NCBI GenBank assembly: GCA_041751875.1
Contig: JBGSIC010000029.1
Location: 310,001-374,000, forward strand
DNA length: 64,000 nt
Origin: JBGSIC01 sp041751875
Lineage (GTDB): Bacteria; Bdellovibrionota; FAC87; UBA2466; JACKAF01
Direction: 5' to 3'
Part shown: one piece after another, positions 33,620 to 42,072 of the stretch
Layout of the letters: each line of letters starts with the position of its first letter
Numbering within the stretch: the first letter of the stretch is position 1
Translations under genes and position numbers: made by a program
The notes under the pieces: model-generated
What the model saw: only the letters and a program-made list of their open reading frames with translations
Told to the model about the DNA's origin: nothing
The model's database searches: none

Positions 33620-34024
33620 TTATTGTTTGCTGAGAATGGGAGGAAGGGCTTTGAGGTCTTCCAAAACTGCGTTCGATTTCATGCTCGCCGTGTGCATGCA
33701 CTGGTCGGTTTGCAGTTTGTCGCCATTCTTAACAGCGTGAATTAAGTAGACCCCATCTTTGCTAAGCGGAGTCTGGCATTCATTATTGACCTGGTAAATG
33801 GTGACTTCTTTTTCAGAGACACCTTTGAAGCTCGCAACCACCTTCACCGGTGTGGCGATAGTCTTCTTAGAAGGGGAGATGGCAGTTTCTGATTCGACGA
33901 TACCTATGAGAATGGCGTCGCTGCGCTTAATCGCCTCAGCGGGGGAAACGGGCTCGCAGTCGCATGCTATTGCCGAACGTGTGAGGGTAAAAAGTAGGCC
34001 ACTTAAAATCAGAAACCGGTTCAT
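33620..34024 (-). CDS. Secreted TIMP/NTR-like protein
   Basis: 134 residues starting at MNRFLILSG, with GGAGG upstream; a longer frame begins at 34075. The mature protein starts about ACDCEPVSPAEAIKRSDAILIGIV, the pattern of the NTR/TIMP fold where a Cys-x-Cys opens the domain next to the inhibitory site. Further Cys in NNECQTPL and TDQCMHTAS could form disulfides. Bacterial NTR proteins have no firmly known role. Not co-transcribed with its neighbours. Confidence 0.55.
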   Translation of the reverse strand: MNRFLILSGLLFTLTRSAIACDCEPVSPAEAIKRSDAILIGIVESETAISPSKKTIATPVKVVASFKGVSEKEVTIYQVNNECQTPLSKDGVYLIHAVKNGDKLQTDQCMHTASMKSNAVLEDLKALPPILSKQ

Positions 34025-34133
34025 GTGTTCCTCCAATGGCTTTCCAGATAAGCCGATTCGAGGGAAGAATGCCATCCCCTAAAAGGAAGATTTTAAAGGA
34101 ACGAGTTGGATTGAATCTAAGTAAAGGAAAAGA

Positions 34134-34448
34134 CTACCAAACGACGGAAAGCCCATTGATCGGCAAAGCTTCGGAGATGGTGCTTTCCATTTCTTCTAGC
34201 GCTTCTTCATCTTCGTCCATGCCTTCTTCAAGGCCAGCCAGGCCATCGACCTCTTCACTGAGCTGTTCGACTACCTGGCGGTAGAGCGCCTGCGCGCTAT
34301 GGGGGTTACTCAAAGTACGGCCGCAGCGGTCACAACGGTGCACCACGGTACTTGATTCGTTTAGGTTCAAGCAGAAATGGCAAAGCCGGAAGTGAAAATT
34401 TTCACCAGGTTGAGTGAAGGATGAATTGTTCAAACCACGTGTATTCAT
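34134..34448 (-). CDS. Small zinc-ribbon protein
   Basis: 104 residues; GGAGGG lies 6 nt before the ATG. CHFC and CDRC about 17 residues apart suggest one zinc ribbon in the N-terminal half. The C-terminal half is acidic and helical (EEGMDEDEEALEEME). No family recognised. Could be a regulator or assembly factor. Confidence 0.6.
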   Translation of the reverse strand: MNTRGLNNSSFTQPGENFHFRLCHFCLNLNESSTVVHRCDRCGRTLSNPHSAQALYRQVVEQLSEEVDGLAGLEEGMDEDEEALEEMESTISEALPINGLSVVW

Positions 34449-34582
34449 AATTGGCCCTCCAGAACTATGAAGTCTTTAACGGTGGAGCCGGGACACGTAT
34501 CTCTATTTTATCAGAAATATGACTCGGCGGGTTAATTCTTTGGTGGGTTAAATTATTGAAAATAATAGGAAAATCCAGCATT

Positions 34583-34681
34583 CCCCTAGGCTGTCAGACG
34601 CTAAGTTTCTACGTTATTAATCTTATTGAGAATTTTTGTAGGGGCTGACGGACGCTGGCTGGCCCCCTAGTTGCATTTTTT
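34583..34681 (+). promoter_or_regulatory. Possible transcription attenuator
   Basis: TAGGGG at 34639-34644 can pair with CCCCTA at 34583-34588 (antiterminator) or with CCCCTA at 34664-34669, which is followed by six T at 34676-34681 (terminator). The two pairings exclude each other. A 14-base near-repeat (GGCTGTCAGACGCT, 34589-34602, and 34643-34656) lies in the same stretch. It precedes the gene at 34731. Confidence 0.35.
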
Positions 34682-34730
34682 ATCCTCATTCGCAATCTAA
34701 GCACGGGTATTCGGGGGGAATACGCACGGC

Positions 34731-35228
34731 ATGTATTCATCGCGTAACAAGCTAGGCATTTGGGCATTGGTGTGGCTGTTTTGGGCTACACCGGCCTCAG
34801 CCAAAATCAAATGCAGCCGGCACCTGGCTGGCTTAGCGACGGCTGTGGCGAGCATCGCCCATCGCCCGATCGCTGCGGGCCTATTAGGCGCGCAACCCGA
34901 CAACTTCTATTTTTCTCATCAAAGTAATTTTTTCCAAGGGCTAGGATTTGCGTTCGTGTTGGAGTCGGCCATTCGCAACAAAGCAAAAGAGCTTCCGGAA
35001 AGTTTGCAGCCGGTGGCCCGTTGGATGGAGCGCACCCCAGGAGTCATCCCAACGGCGGTCGCCGCAGCGGGGGTCTACGCGAATTACTTTTTTGAGCTTT
35101 CGGGGAATTATCAAGCTTACCGGGATTGGACGGATTTTGGGGCAGGGATGGCCGGACTTGCGGCTTACGGACTGATTCAGAAGTTTTGGCCGGCACCACC
35201 TGCCGCTCTCAAACCTACCGAAGACTAA
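34731..35228 (+). CDS. Small secreted or membrane protein of unknown function
   Basis: 165 residues. N-terminal signal (GIWALVWLFWATPASA). Later hydrophobic stretches (VIPTAVAAAGVYANYFF, GAGMAGLAAYGLIQKFW) suggest one or two membrane segments. GGGGG lies about 10 nt before the ATG. No family recognised. It may be controlled by the attenuator-like element upstream. Confidence 0.55.
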   Translation: MYSSRNKLGIWALVWLFWATPASAKIKCSRHLAGLATAVASIAHRPIAAGLLGAQPDNFYFSHQSNFFQGLGFAFVLESAIRNKAKELPESLQPVARWMERTPGVIPTAVAAAGVYANYFFELSGNYQAYRDWTDFGAGMAGLAAYGLIQKFWPAPPAALKPTED

Positions 35229-35345
35229 TCAAACTTAAAAAAATCGTGCGGGACCAATTGTGAAGACTGTGAAGCTAGCGGGTCTAGGGTTCGAGGTCTT
35301 TGGGACGCGCTTCCTAGGTCAGCCAAACAGTAATAGAGAAGCTTT

Positions 35346-35390
35346 GTTTCCGGATAACTACACTTGAACAACAACACAACATCCGGAAAC
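35346..35390. repeat. Perfect 10-bp inverted repeat with A/C-rich loop
   Basis: GTTTCCGGAT (35346-35355) and ATCCGGAAAC (35381-35390) enclose a 25-nt loop rich in AAC, which would stay single-stranded and accessible in RNA. Confidence 0.55.
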
Positions 35391-35440
35391 CCACTGAACT
35401 TCCGCTCTACTCTACTTTTCTTTCGCTGCTTCCTATTAAG

Positions 35441-35472
35441 TTTTCCCCACCCTGTTTCCAGGGTGGGGAAAA
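35441..35472. repeat. 14-bp perfect hairpin, probable bidirectional terminator
   Basis: TTTTCCCCACCCTG and CAGGGTGGGGAAAA around a 4-nt loop, between convergent genes. The A/T ends of the stem supply short U tracts on either strand. Confidence 0.6.
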
Positions 35473-35600
35473 TTTGAAGTTGCTTCCCGGGCGAGTTACA
35501 AGCCTCAGGCTATTTGGGTCCTGCTATCTGACGGCGGTTAAGCCGCTTTGATAACCGAACGCTATTTCAGCTCTAAGGCTTTAAAAAGCCCGTGAACTGC

Positions 35601-37727
35601 TTAGCGTTGGGGACCACCAGCGAGGCTCCCGCGTACGGCTGTGGAGTTCGAGTTGCTCATCGTAGGAAGGACGGAGCTGGTACGACCCGTCGTCAATCCA
35701 CTGCCATTGAAACGATTGTAACCTTGCGAGTTCGTGAACGGAGCCGCTACTGAACCGTTAACGGTCGGGATTGCACCCGACTGTTGCTGGCCAAGGAGCG
35801 TCTGCGCTGACGTCTCTTCACCGAGCGCCGTTTGGTACTCATTGGCGAATTTCTTCACCTGGGTACCGAACTCAGAGCCATACTTCGTATGCTCTTCCAT
35901 CGCGCTCTTCAGATCTTTGAAGCTCGTGTCTTGCGTAGCGATGAAGTTCGCTTTCGCTAACTGCGCATTCTGGATCTCTTCTTCCTGCCGGCGAATCGCC
36001 TGCTGGATAGAGGCAGTTTGCGTTTGGACACTGTTGCTGTCGAAGCGAGGTGAACCATCCGCATTCGTTTGGCTCGCTTGCTGCGACAACTGCTTCTTTT
36101 GGTCTTCAAGTTCCTTAATCTTCGCTTCACCCTTTTGGATGGCCAAGGCCGCCGCCGGGTTAAACTTCGCAAAGAGAGGATCCATTCCGGCCTCTAATGT
36201 GCGCAGTTCCGAGCGAATCGCATCAGCTGCTGCTTCGTGCTGATCGCGACGGGTCTTAGCTTCCGAGTACTGCTGATAAGCTTGCATCTTTTTGATGCCC
36301 GCTAACCGCATGCGCTCGAGAGGGTGCATGGTCGCCGTAAGAGCGGTAGACATACCGTTCAGAAGGCCGCCCATTCCAAGCTCGTCCTTCATCGTAGCGA
36401 GTACGCCACGTGAAGCCGCGATGATACCGTCGCGGAAGTCGACCGTAGGACCACGAAGTCCCGCCGTAATCGCTTTCACAGGCTCGCCGTCCGAGAACGT
36501 CGAAGCTTGCTGAGGCGGGATGGGTTGAGGACCCAACGGTTGCGGGGTTTCAGGCAACTCTTCACCAGAATCTGCCGTCTGCGGTTGTTGCGACGGGATA
36601 GGAGACTGGGGAGGCGTAGGAGCCTGCGCCTGTTCGGCCTGGTTGTTTTCATCGTTTTCTTGCTGACCCGCAAGGCCGGCAATCAACGAATCAAGCAACG
36701 CTTGGTCGTTATTATCTTGATCGTCGTTCACGTTATCCGCGAGCTGACGTTCCAGATCATTAATCTTGTCTTCGAGAGCTTTCGCTAAGTCGCCCAACTG
36801 ATCGTCGTTGTCGTCTTCAGCGCAAGCTGCGGCAACCGCTTGTTCGATACCAGACAAGTCTACTTCGCCTGTGCCCGGAACCGGGGTGGCGGGAAGTTGA
36901 CTGTCCGCTTTCAATTTTGCGGCAGCGAGCTCTTCTTCAAGCTTTTTCAGCTTTTCGTTGAGCGCTTTTTTCTCGGCATCTTCTTTTTCTTTATCGCCCT
37001 CAGGTTTTTCTTCCTTAGGGTTCTTATTAGAAGGATCGATGCCTAAAGCTTTCTTGAGCTCTTCGTTGAAGATCTTTTTAATGAGATCTTCTTCGCTCAT
37101 GCTTTCAAGTTCTTCTTTCGAAAGACCTTGGAGCACTTTTACCACGCGTTTCACGAGGTCGCTCATCGCTTTGGCTTTGCTACCATAAGCTTTTTCAAGA
37201 CCAGGGACTTCGCTGACATCCAACCACTTCGCCATCTTGTCAGACAGGCTCGTGAAGGCTTCTTTGCGAGCTTCATCGGTCTTGTGTTTCTTGTCGGCCC
37301 ACACGTTAGCGCGGGTTTCGATCATGATGGAGCGAAGAGCTTGAACCATTTTGAAAGGCTCAATCACTTCTTTCTTCTCAACACCAGGCTCGCTGACAAA
37401 CTTGGAGATGAATTCAGACTGTTTCGCTTCGTCTTTCTTCTCCATGAGCTTCATCCAGCTCTGAACTTTTTCGGAGGGCTTCTTCTTATCGTCGTCGCCT
37501 TCCTTTTTAGACTTCAAGTCTTCGTCACTGAATTTCGTCAGGAACTTATCGACTTGCTTGTCTTTATCCCAAACCTTGTGCCAAAGAACGATTTCCGACT
37601 TTTTGTCGGGGTCGCCCTCGGGTTTGGCAAAAGAGGTTGAGGGGATAGCTACTGCAACAAACAAGGTAGCTACCGTCATGAGGGTTATTAGCCCACGGCC
37701 AAGATTACGTTCTACGTTTCTGCTCAT
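35601..37727 (-). CDS. Large secreted coiled-coil/low-complexity protein of unknown function
   Basis: 708 residues from MSRNVERN; AGGAG lies 8 nt upstream, while a frame from 37976 has no signal peptide at its start. The signal peptide ends near AIPSTSFA. Residues 20-250 are Lys/Glu/Asp-rich and helical. Around 260-400 are acidic and Gln/Asn/Pro-rich low-complexity regions, and residues 450-640 look like long coiled coils (EAKTRRDQHEAAADAIRSEL). The Ser/Gly/Asn-rich tail ends ARGSLAGGPQR. No known domain. Style is like the secreted proteins behind the TolQ/ExbD operon. Perhaps periplasmic or cell-surface scaffold. Confidence 0.65.
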   Translation of the reverse strand: MSRNVERNLGRGLITLMTVATLFVAVAIPSTSFAKPEGDPDKKSEIVLWHKVWDKDKQVDKFLTKFSDEDLKSKKEGDDDKKKPSEKVQSWMKLMEKKDEAKQSEFISKFVSEPGVEKKEVIEPFKMVQALRSIMIETRANVWADKKHKTDEARKEAFTSLSDKMAKWLDVSEVPGLEKAYGSKAKAMSDLVKRVVKVLQGLSKEELESMSEEDLIKKIFNEELKKALGIDPSNKNPKEEKPEGDKEKEDAEKKALNEKLKKLEEELAAAKLKADSQLPATPVPGTGEVDLSGIEQAVAAACAEDDNDDQLGDLAKALEDKINDLERQLADNVNDDQDNNDQALLDSLIAGLAGQQENDENNQAEQAQAPTPPQSPIPSQQPQTADSGEELPETPQPLGPQPIPPQQASTFSDGEPVKAITAGLRGPTVDFRDGIIAASRGVLATMKDELGMGGLLNGMSTALTATMHPLERMRLAGIKKMQAYQQYSEAKTRRDQHEAAADAIRSELRTLEAGMDPLFAKFNPAAALAIQKGEAKIKELEDQKKQLSQQASQTNADGSPRFDSNSVQTQTASIQQAIRRQEEEIQNAQLAKANFIATQDTSFKDLKSAMEEHTKYGSEFGTQVKKFANEYQTALGEETSAQTLLGQQQSGAIPTVNGSVAAPFTNSQGYNRFNGSGLTTGRTSSVLPTMSNSNSTAVRGSLAGGPQR

Positions 37728-38205
37728 TTCCGCTTCTCCTTCAACTAACTGCAAAAGTTCAACAGCAACTTCACTGCGTCTACTTTGTGAACAAAAAATA
37801 CTAAGCTTCATAACTAACGCTCCACTAGCAACTTCAACTTCGGAGTCTCTTTCCCTGCCTACGCGACTGCCACACGGACAGTATGCGAGTGCAACGCAAG
37901 CCACTCCTCGGGAGTGTATTGAGCAAGTCGTATGCCAGTGAGGTGTCAGGAAGTGGTGACATGGGGAATACGCCACGATCTTGTGGCGTTAATTAAAAAA
38001 CGGCTGGAAAAATATGATGAAAAAATTGTGCACATATCTGACAGTCTTTTTTTTGAGAATGCAGAAAAGCTCACATTTTTGAGCTGTTGCGTGTTGTCGA
38101 GAATGTGACGAGTGGGAAGGACCTTGATTTGCCAAAAATTGTCGGTTCGTCTCGGCCTTCCTTTCGGAACATCTTTGCATTAGATTACCGCCCTTGAAGG
38201 GATGA

Positions 38206-38667
38206 ATGGCGATGCCAAATAAGGGCAGACAACTCTTTATTACTCAGACAGTGGAATTCTCCGCGGCGCACCGGCTCGCTCGGGAAGATTACTCGGACGA
38301 ACAGAACCGAAGTGTATTCGGCAAGTGCGCAAACCCGAACGGGCATGGGCACAACTACCGTCTAGCAGCGACCTTCTCGGGGCAGCCTGACGCTCAGACG
38401 GGCATGGTTTGCCACTTTGATCGCATCAAGGCGCTTTTGCAGGAATGCGTCGTTGAACCAATGGACCATAAGAACCTCAATATTGATGTTCCGTTCCTAA
38501 AGGACAGGCTTCCGACCTCGGAGAACGTGCTTTTGGCGCTGTGGGATGTGATAGGGAATCTCGTCAAAGACGAGAGCTTTAGCTTGCGCCAGCTTACCCT
38601 TTGGAGCTCAGACCGCCATCGTGTGGACTATTACGGAGAGGAACCCTTTGTCCCAACAAACGCATAA
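38206..38667 (+). CDS. 6-pyruvoyl-tetrahydropterin synthase family, type II
   Basis: 153 residues. EFSAAHRL provides the first zinc His; KCANPNGHGHNY has the catalytic Cys five residues before HGH. That CX5HGH spacing marks the PTPS-II type, as in animal PTPS, whereas QueD has CX3HGH. DHKNLN and LPTSENVLL carry the remaining active-site residues. It turns 7,8-dihydroneopterin triphosphate into 6-pyruvoyl-tetrahydropterin. The next gene is GTP cyclohydrolase I, which makes the substrate, and their frames overlap by 20 nt. A queuosine role cannot be excluded without testing. Confidence 0.85.
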   Translation: MAMPNKGRQLFITQTVEFSAAHRLAREDYSDEQNRSVFGKCANPNGHGHNYRLAATFSGQPDAQTGMVCHFDRIKALLQECVVEPMDHKNLNIDVPFLKDRLPTSENVLLALWDVIGNLVKDESFSLRQLTLWSSDRHRVDYYGEEPFVPTNA

Positions 38668-39220
38668 GTTAGATGACCCTAAATTAATAGAGTATATCCA
38701 GACCCTCCTCGAGCGTGCGGGGGAGGACCCCGCACGAGAAGGCTTGGAGCGTACCCCCAAGCGATATCTCAAGGCCCTTTCTTATTTGACCTCGGGGTAC
38801 GACCAATCCGTGGCGAAGGTTGTAAACGGGGCTCTTTTTGATTCCGAGTCCTCGGAAATGGTCATCGTGCGAAATATTGAAATCTATAGCTTGTGCGAGC
38901 ACCATCTGCTTCCTTTCTATGGCAAGTGCCACGTCGGCTATATTCCCGATAAGAAGATTTTGGGTCTTTCCAAGGTTGCTCGCATTGCCGAGGTGTTTGC
39001 CCGCCGCTTTCAGGTGCAGGAGCGTTTGACCTGCCAAATTGCCGATGCGCTCATGGAGACGGTTAAGCCTTTGGGCGTAGGCGTAGTTATTGAGGCCTAT
39101 CATTTGTGCATGATGATGCGTGGGGTAGAGAAGCAAAACTCTTCCGCCAAGACCAGCGCTTTGCGCGGGCAGTACCTCGCGACGGATACGCGCAGTGAAT
39201 TCTTTAATTTGATCAAGTAG
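38648..39220 (+). CDS. folE: GTP cyclohydrolase I
   Basis: 190 residues from TTG, which has GGAGAGG six nt upstream; the longer frame from 38621 lacks a ribosome site. Zinc and active-site motifs: SLCEHHLLPFYGKCHVGYIP, LSKVARIAEVFARRFQVQERLT, and the C-terminal YHLCMMMRGV with the third zinc Cys. It converts GTP to dihydroneopterin triphosphate, first step of folate and pterin synthesis. Overlap of 20 nt with the PTPS gene suggests coupled expression. Confidence 0.93.
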   Translation: MSQQTHKLDDPKLIEYIQTLLERAGEDPAREGLERTPKRYLKALSYLTSGYDQSVAKVVNGALFDSESSEMVIVRNIEIYSLCEHHLLPFYGKCHVGYIPDKKILGLSKVARIAEVFARRFQVQERLTCQIADALMETVKPLGVGVVIEAYHLCMMMRGVEKQNSSAKTSALRGQYLATDTRSEFFNLIK

Positions 39221-39278
39221 TTATTTTAGGGTGTGCGCCTAAGCGGACTCCGCGGCGTACGTGTGTTATAGGCAAGAC

Positions 39279-39800
39279 ATGAAATTGAAGGTCGGTCAGC
39301 TTCATCCGGGCGAGAATGTGTTTCAGTACAAAAGCCCAAAAGACACGTGGCTCAATGAGGTCGAAAAGTCGATTAGCAAGCAGGGGTACCCCTTTCAGCG
39401 GGGTATCGAGCTCGAGCTCAACGTGACCAAGTTGGACCCTGACTTCCTGGTTCGCGGTCGAATGGCCTTTGAAGCGAGCCGGACCTGCGATCGTTGCGCG
39501 GAACCTTTTCCCATTTCCGTAAAGCATCCTTTTCATGTGGCCTATGTTCGGGCCCAGAAGCTGGAAGGGGATGAAGACCTCGACCAGACGGTTTTTGACG
39601 GGGATGAGATAGATTTAGCTCCTCTAGTAGAGGAGCAGTTCCACTTGAGCCTTCCTTTTGCGGCCCTTTGTCAGGAAGACTGCCAGGGGATTTGCCAGAG
39701 TTGTGGCCAAAACAAGAACTTAGGGGACTGTACCTGTGCCCCAAAAAACGTGGCCAGCCCCTTTTCGGAGCTTGCGAAGCTTAGAGATTCAGGTAGATAG
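39279..39800 (+). CDS. yceD: YceD/DUF177 family protein
   Basis: 173 residues from the ATG at MKLKVGQL; a GTG at 39261 gives six more residues. DUF177 signature: a CDRC motif in RTCDRCAEPFPI, then the acidic stretch near DEIDLAPLVEEQFHLSLPF and a second zinc-like region CQEDCQGICQSCGQNKNLGDC. It is the conserved upstream neighbour of rpmF in most bacteria; in plants and E. coli the family is linked to 23S rRNA maturation. Leads the rpmF-plsX-fab cluster. Confidence 0.88.
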   Translation: MKLKVGQLHPGENVFQYKSPKDTWLNEVEKSISKQGYPFQRGIELELNVTKLDPDFLVRGRMAFEASRTCDRCAEPFPISVKHPFHVAYVRAQKLEGDEDLDQTVFDGDEIDLAPLVEEQFHLSLPFAALCQEDCQGICQSCGQNKNLGDCTCAPKNVASPFSELAKLRDSGR

Positions 39801-39840
39801 AAGTACCAAGAGTTTAGACCAGAGATTGAGGAGGTAAGCC

Positions 39841-40020
39841 ATGGGAGTACCAAAGAAAAAGACGTCTCACCGCAAGAAGCAGATGAGACGATCACACGAT
39901 GCTTTGACCCGCAGGAATCTTGATACCTGCCCGGTGTGTGGAGAAGCAAAAGAGCGCCACCATATGTGTACCTTTTGCCAGTCCTACAAAGGAAAGCAGC
40001 TTTTACAAGCTAAAGAGTAA
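39841..40020 (+). CDS. rpmF: 50S ribosomal protein L32
   Basis: 59 residues. Starts MGVPKKKTSHRKKQMRRSH, the L32 hallmark, and has a zinc ribbon with CPVC and CTFC. Ribosome site GAGG 6 nt upstream. Four nt before plsX, giving the usual yceD-rpmF-plsX order. Confidence 0.95.
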   Translation: MGVPKKKTSHRKKQMRRSHDALTRRNLDTCPVCGEAKERHHMCTFCQSYKGKQLLQAKE

Positions 40021-40023
40021 TCC

Positions 40024-41055
40024 ATGCCTGCTAACGGGGTAAGCGTTGCGGTGGACGCCATGGGAGGCGACTTTTCTCCCGAGGTGAACATCAAGGGAGC
40101 GCTTGCCGCCTTATCGGCGTCAGATACCCTAAAAATTGTACTCGTGGGAGACCAGTCCATCATTCGGGCTGAGCTAAAAAAGCTCAAAGCCGAGGAGGGG
40201 CCTCGTCTGCGCATTGAGCACGCCGAAGAAACGATCTCGATGGAAGAGATCGCAAGCCAAGCTTTCCGCAAGAAAAAGAAATCGAGTCTGCACGTAGGTC
40301 TGGGTCTAGTGAAGGACTCCCGCGCGGACGCCTTTATTTCTGCTGGTCACAGCGGGGCGATGATGGCCTGCGCCTCTTTGATCCTGGGTCGGCTCCCGGG
40401 AGTGGAGCGACCAGCTATCGTGGTGAAACTTCCCACCGCCGAGGGTTTTGTGATTTTACTCGATGCCGGCGCCAATGTGGACTGCAAGGCAGATCACCTA
40501 GTTCAGTTTGCTGACATGGGTAGCGTCTATGCGCAGGTGATTGAGGGGTTCGATAATCCCCGAATTGGACTTCTGTCGAATGCGAGCGAATCGCATAAGG
40601 GAAACGATCTCACCCGGGAAACCGACGGACTTTTGCGTTCCAAGAAATCTCTTAACTACATTGGGTATGTGGAGGGATACGACCTTTTCCAAGGGCGAGC
40701 CGAAGTGGTCGTATGCGATGGCTTTGTCGGGAACATCCTTCTCAAATCGGTAGAAGGACTGGCCCGAACCAGCCTCAAGTGGTTCCGCGCCGAACTCAAA
40801 TCTAGCCTCCGCGGCCTGGTGGGTGTGCTGATGTTAAAACCCGTATTGGATCGATTCAAAGGGCGCTTCGACTACCAACCCTACGGCGCGGCGCCCTTAC
40901 TGGGAATCAATGGAATGGTGTTAATTAGCCACGGTAGCTCAACCGAGCTTGCCTTGAAAAACGGTATCTTAACCGCGGAACGTGGAGTAGAACAGGATTT
41001 CATTGCCAAGGTGGGGGCCTATTTAGGGGATTCGGACGGACAGGCGGAGAGCTAG
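40024..41055 (+). CDS. plsX: Phosphate acyltransferase PlsX
   Basis: 343 residues. AVDAMGGDFSPEVNIKGAL at the start and the conserved GHSGAMMACA region with GYVEGYDLF and CDGFVGNILLKSVEG identify PlsX. It converts acyl-ACP to acyl-phosphate for phospholipid synthesis. 3 nt after rpmF, 12 nt before fabH; one operon. Confidence 0.95.
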   Translation: MPANGVSVAVDAMGGDFSPEVNIKGALAALSASDTLKIVLVGDQSIIRAELKKLKAEEGPRLRIEHAEETISMEEIASQAFRKKKKSSLHVGLGLVKDSRADAFISAGHSGAMMACASLILGRLPGVERPAIVVKLPTAEGFVILLDAGANVDCKADHLVQFADMGSVYAQVIEGFDNPRIGLLSNASESHKGNDLTRETDGLLRSKKSLNYIGYVEGYDLFQGRAEVVVCDGFVGNILLKSVEGLARTSLKWFRAELKSSLRGLVGVLMLKPVLDRFKGRFDYQPYGAAPLLGINGMVLISHGSSTELALKNGILTAERGVEQDFIAKVGAYLGDSDGQAES

Positions 41056-41067
41056 GCGGAAGGAATC

Positions 41068-42072
41068 ATGTCACAGGACTTAAGGGCCTTTGGGAGCCGC
41101 ATCGTGGGTGCGGGATCAGGATTTCCCAAAAGGGTGATGACCAATAAAGAATTTGAGGCGTTTGTGGAAACCAGCGACGAGTGGATTCGCACTCGTACGG
41201 GTATTCAAACGCGCCGTATCGCCGACCCTGCTGAAGGGGAATCCACCCTAACTCTTGCTAAAGAGGCTTCGATTCGGGCCCTCGAGTTTGCGGGCGTAAA
41301 GCCTCAAGATATCGACCTTATTATTGTCGGAACGGTTACTCCGGATACGGTGATGCCCAGTACCGCCGTGCAACTTCAGCACGAGTTAGGTGCGACCAAA
41401 GCGTTTGGTTTTGATTTGTCCGCGGCTTGCTCGGGATTTCTCTACGGGCTTTCCATCGCCGATAAATTCATTTCCAGCGGGGCCTACCAGACAGCCCTAG
41501 TGGTAGGGGCCGAAACGCTCTCTACCATGATTAACTGGCGCGACCGCAATACGTGCGTGCTCTTTGGGGATGGTGCGGGCGCAGTGGTCTTAAAGCGCAC
41601 CGAAACCGAGCATAGAATTCTTGCGACCCAACTTCACTCAGACGGAAGTTACGGGCATCTTTTAAACATCCCTCACGGGTACGCGAAAGTGCCGCCTGAT
41701 TCCGCAGAATACCGGCATGACATGCACAAGATTCACATGAACGGGAAAGAGGTTTTCAAGCTCGCCGTGCGCAATATGGTGGAAGCCGCCCAGGCTGCTC
41801 TGGATGAAGTGCATCTGACCACCGATGACGTGGACTTCTTCATTTTCCATCAGGCAAATCTCCGCATTTTGGAAATGTGCGCCCGCATTTTGGGCATCGA
41901 CGAAACTAAAATGTGGGTAAACCTGGATAAATACGGGAACACTTCGGCCGCAACCCTACCGGTTTGTTTGGACGAGGCTTGGCGCGCGAAGAAAGTAAAA
42001 GAGGGCGACATCATTTTGGTGGCCACCTTCGGCGGCGGATTAACGTGGGGGGCAGGAGTTATTCGCTTATGA
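41068..42072 (+). CDS. fabH: 3-oxoacyl-ACP synthase III (KAS III)
   Basis: 334 residues. Catalytic Cys in DLSAACSGFLYGL, His in FIFHQANLRI, Asn in DKYGNTSAAT. The full triad is intact. FabH starts fatty acid chains from acetyl-CoA and malonyl-ACP. GGAAGG before the ATG. Its TGA overlaps the ATG of fabD. Confidence 0.95.
   Translation: MSQDLRAFGSRIVGAGSGFPKRVMTNKEFEAFVETSDEWIRTRTGIQTRRIADPAEGESTLTLAKEASIRALEFAGVKPQDIDLIIVGTVTPDTVMPSTAVQLQHELGATKAFGFDLSAACSGFLYGLSIADKFISSGAYQTALVVGAETLSTMINWRDRNTCVLFGDGAGAVVLKRTETEHRILATQLHSDGSYGHLLNIPHGYAKVPPDSAEYRHDMHKIHMNGKEVFKLAVRNMVEAAQAALDEVHLTTDDVDFFIFHQANLRILEMCARILGIDETKMWVNLDKYGNTSAATLPVCLDEAWRAKKVKEGDIILVATFGGGLTWGAGVIRL

Larger units (their letters stand above)
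35229..35600. other. 372-nt intergenic region with two long inverted repeats
   Basis: Lies between the 34731 gene (stop) and the convergent secreted protein gene (stop at 35601). It holds the hairpins at 35346-35390 and 35441-35472, and a small GGCTTT/AAAGCC repeat near 35576. A short RNA or two 3' ends are possible; no gene seen. Confidence 0.55.

Noticed and set aside
35601..37976. Longer N-terminus for the secreted coiled-coil protein (start at 37976)
   Set aside because: The added 83 residues are Cys/His/Ser-mixed with no signal peptide, whereas MSRNVERN has an AGGAG and a good signal sequence.
41964..42068. Longer fabD N-terminus reaching into fabH
   Set aside because: FabD proteins begin near MxxxxxLxPGQGSQ; the upstream residues are an Arg-rich out-of-frame reading of fabH.
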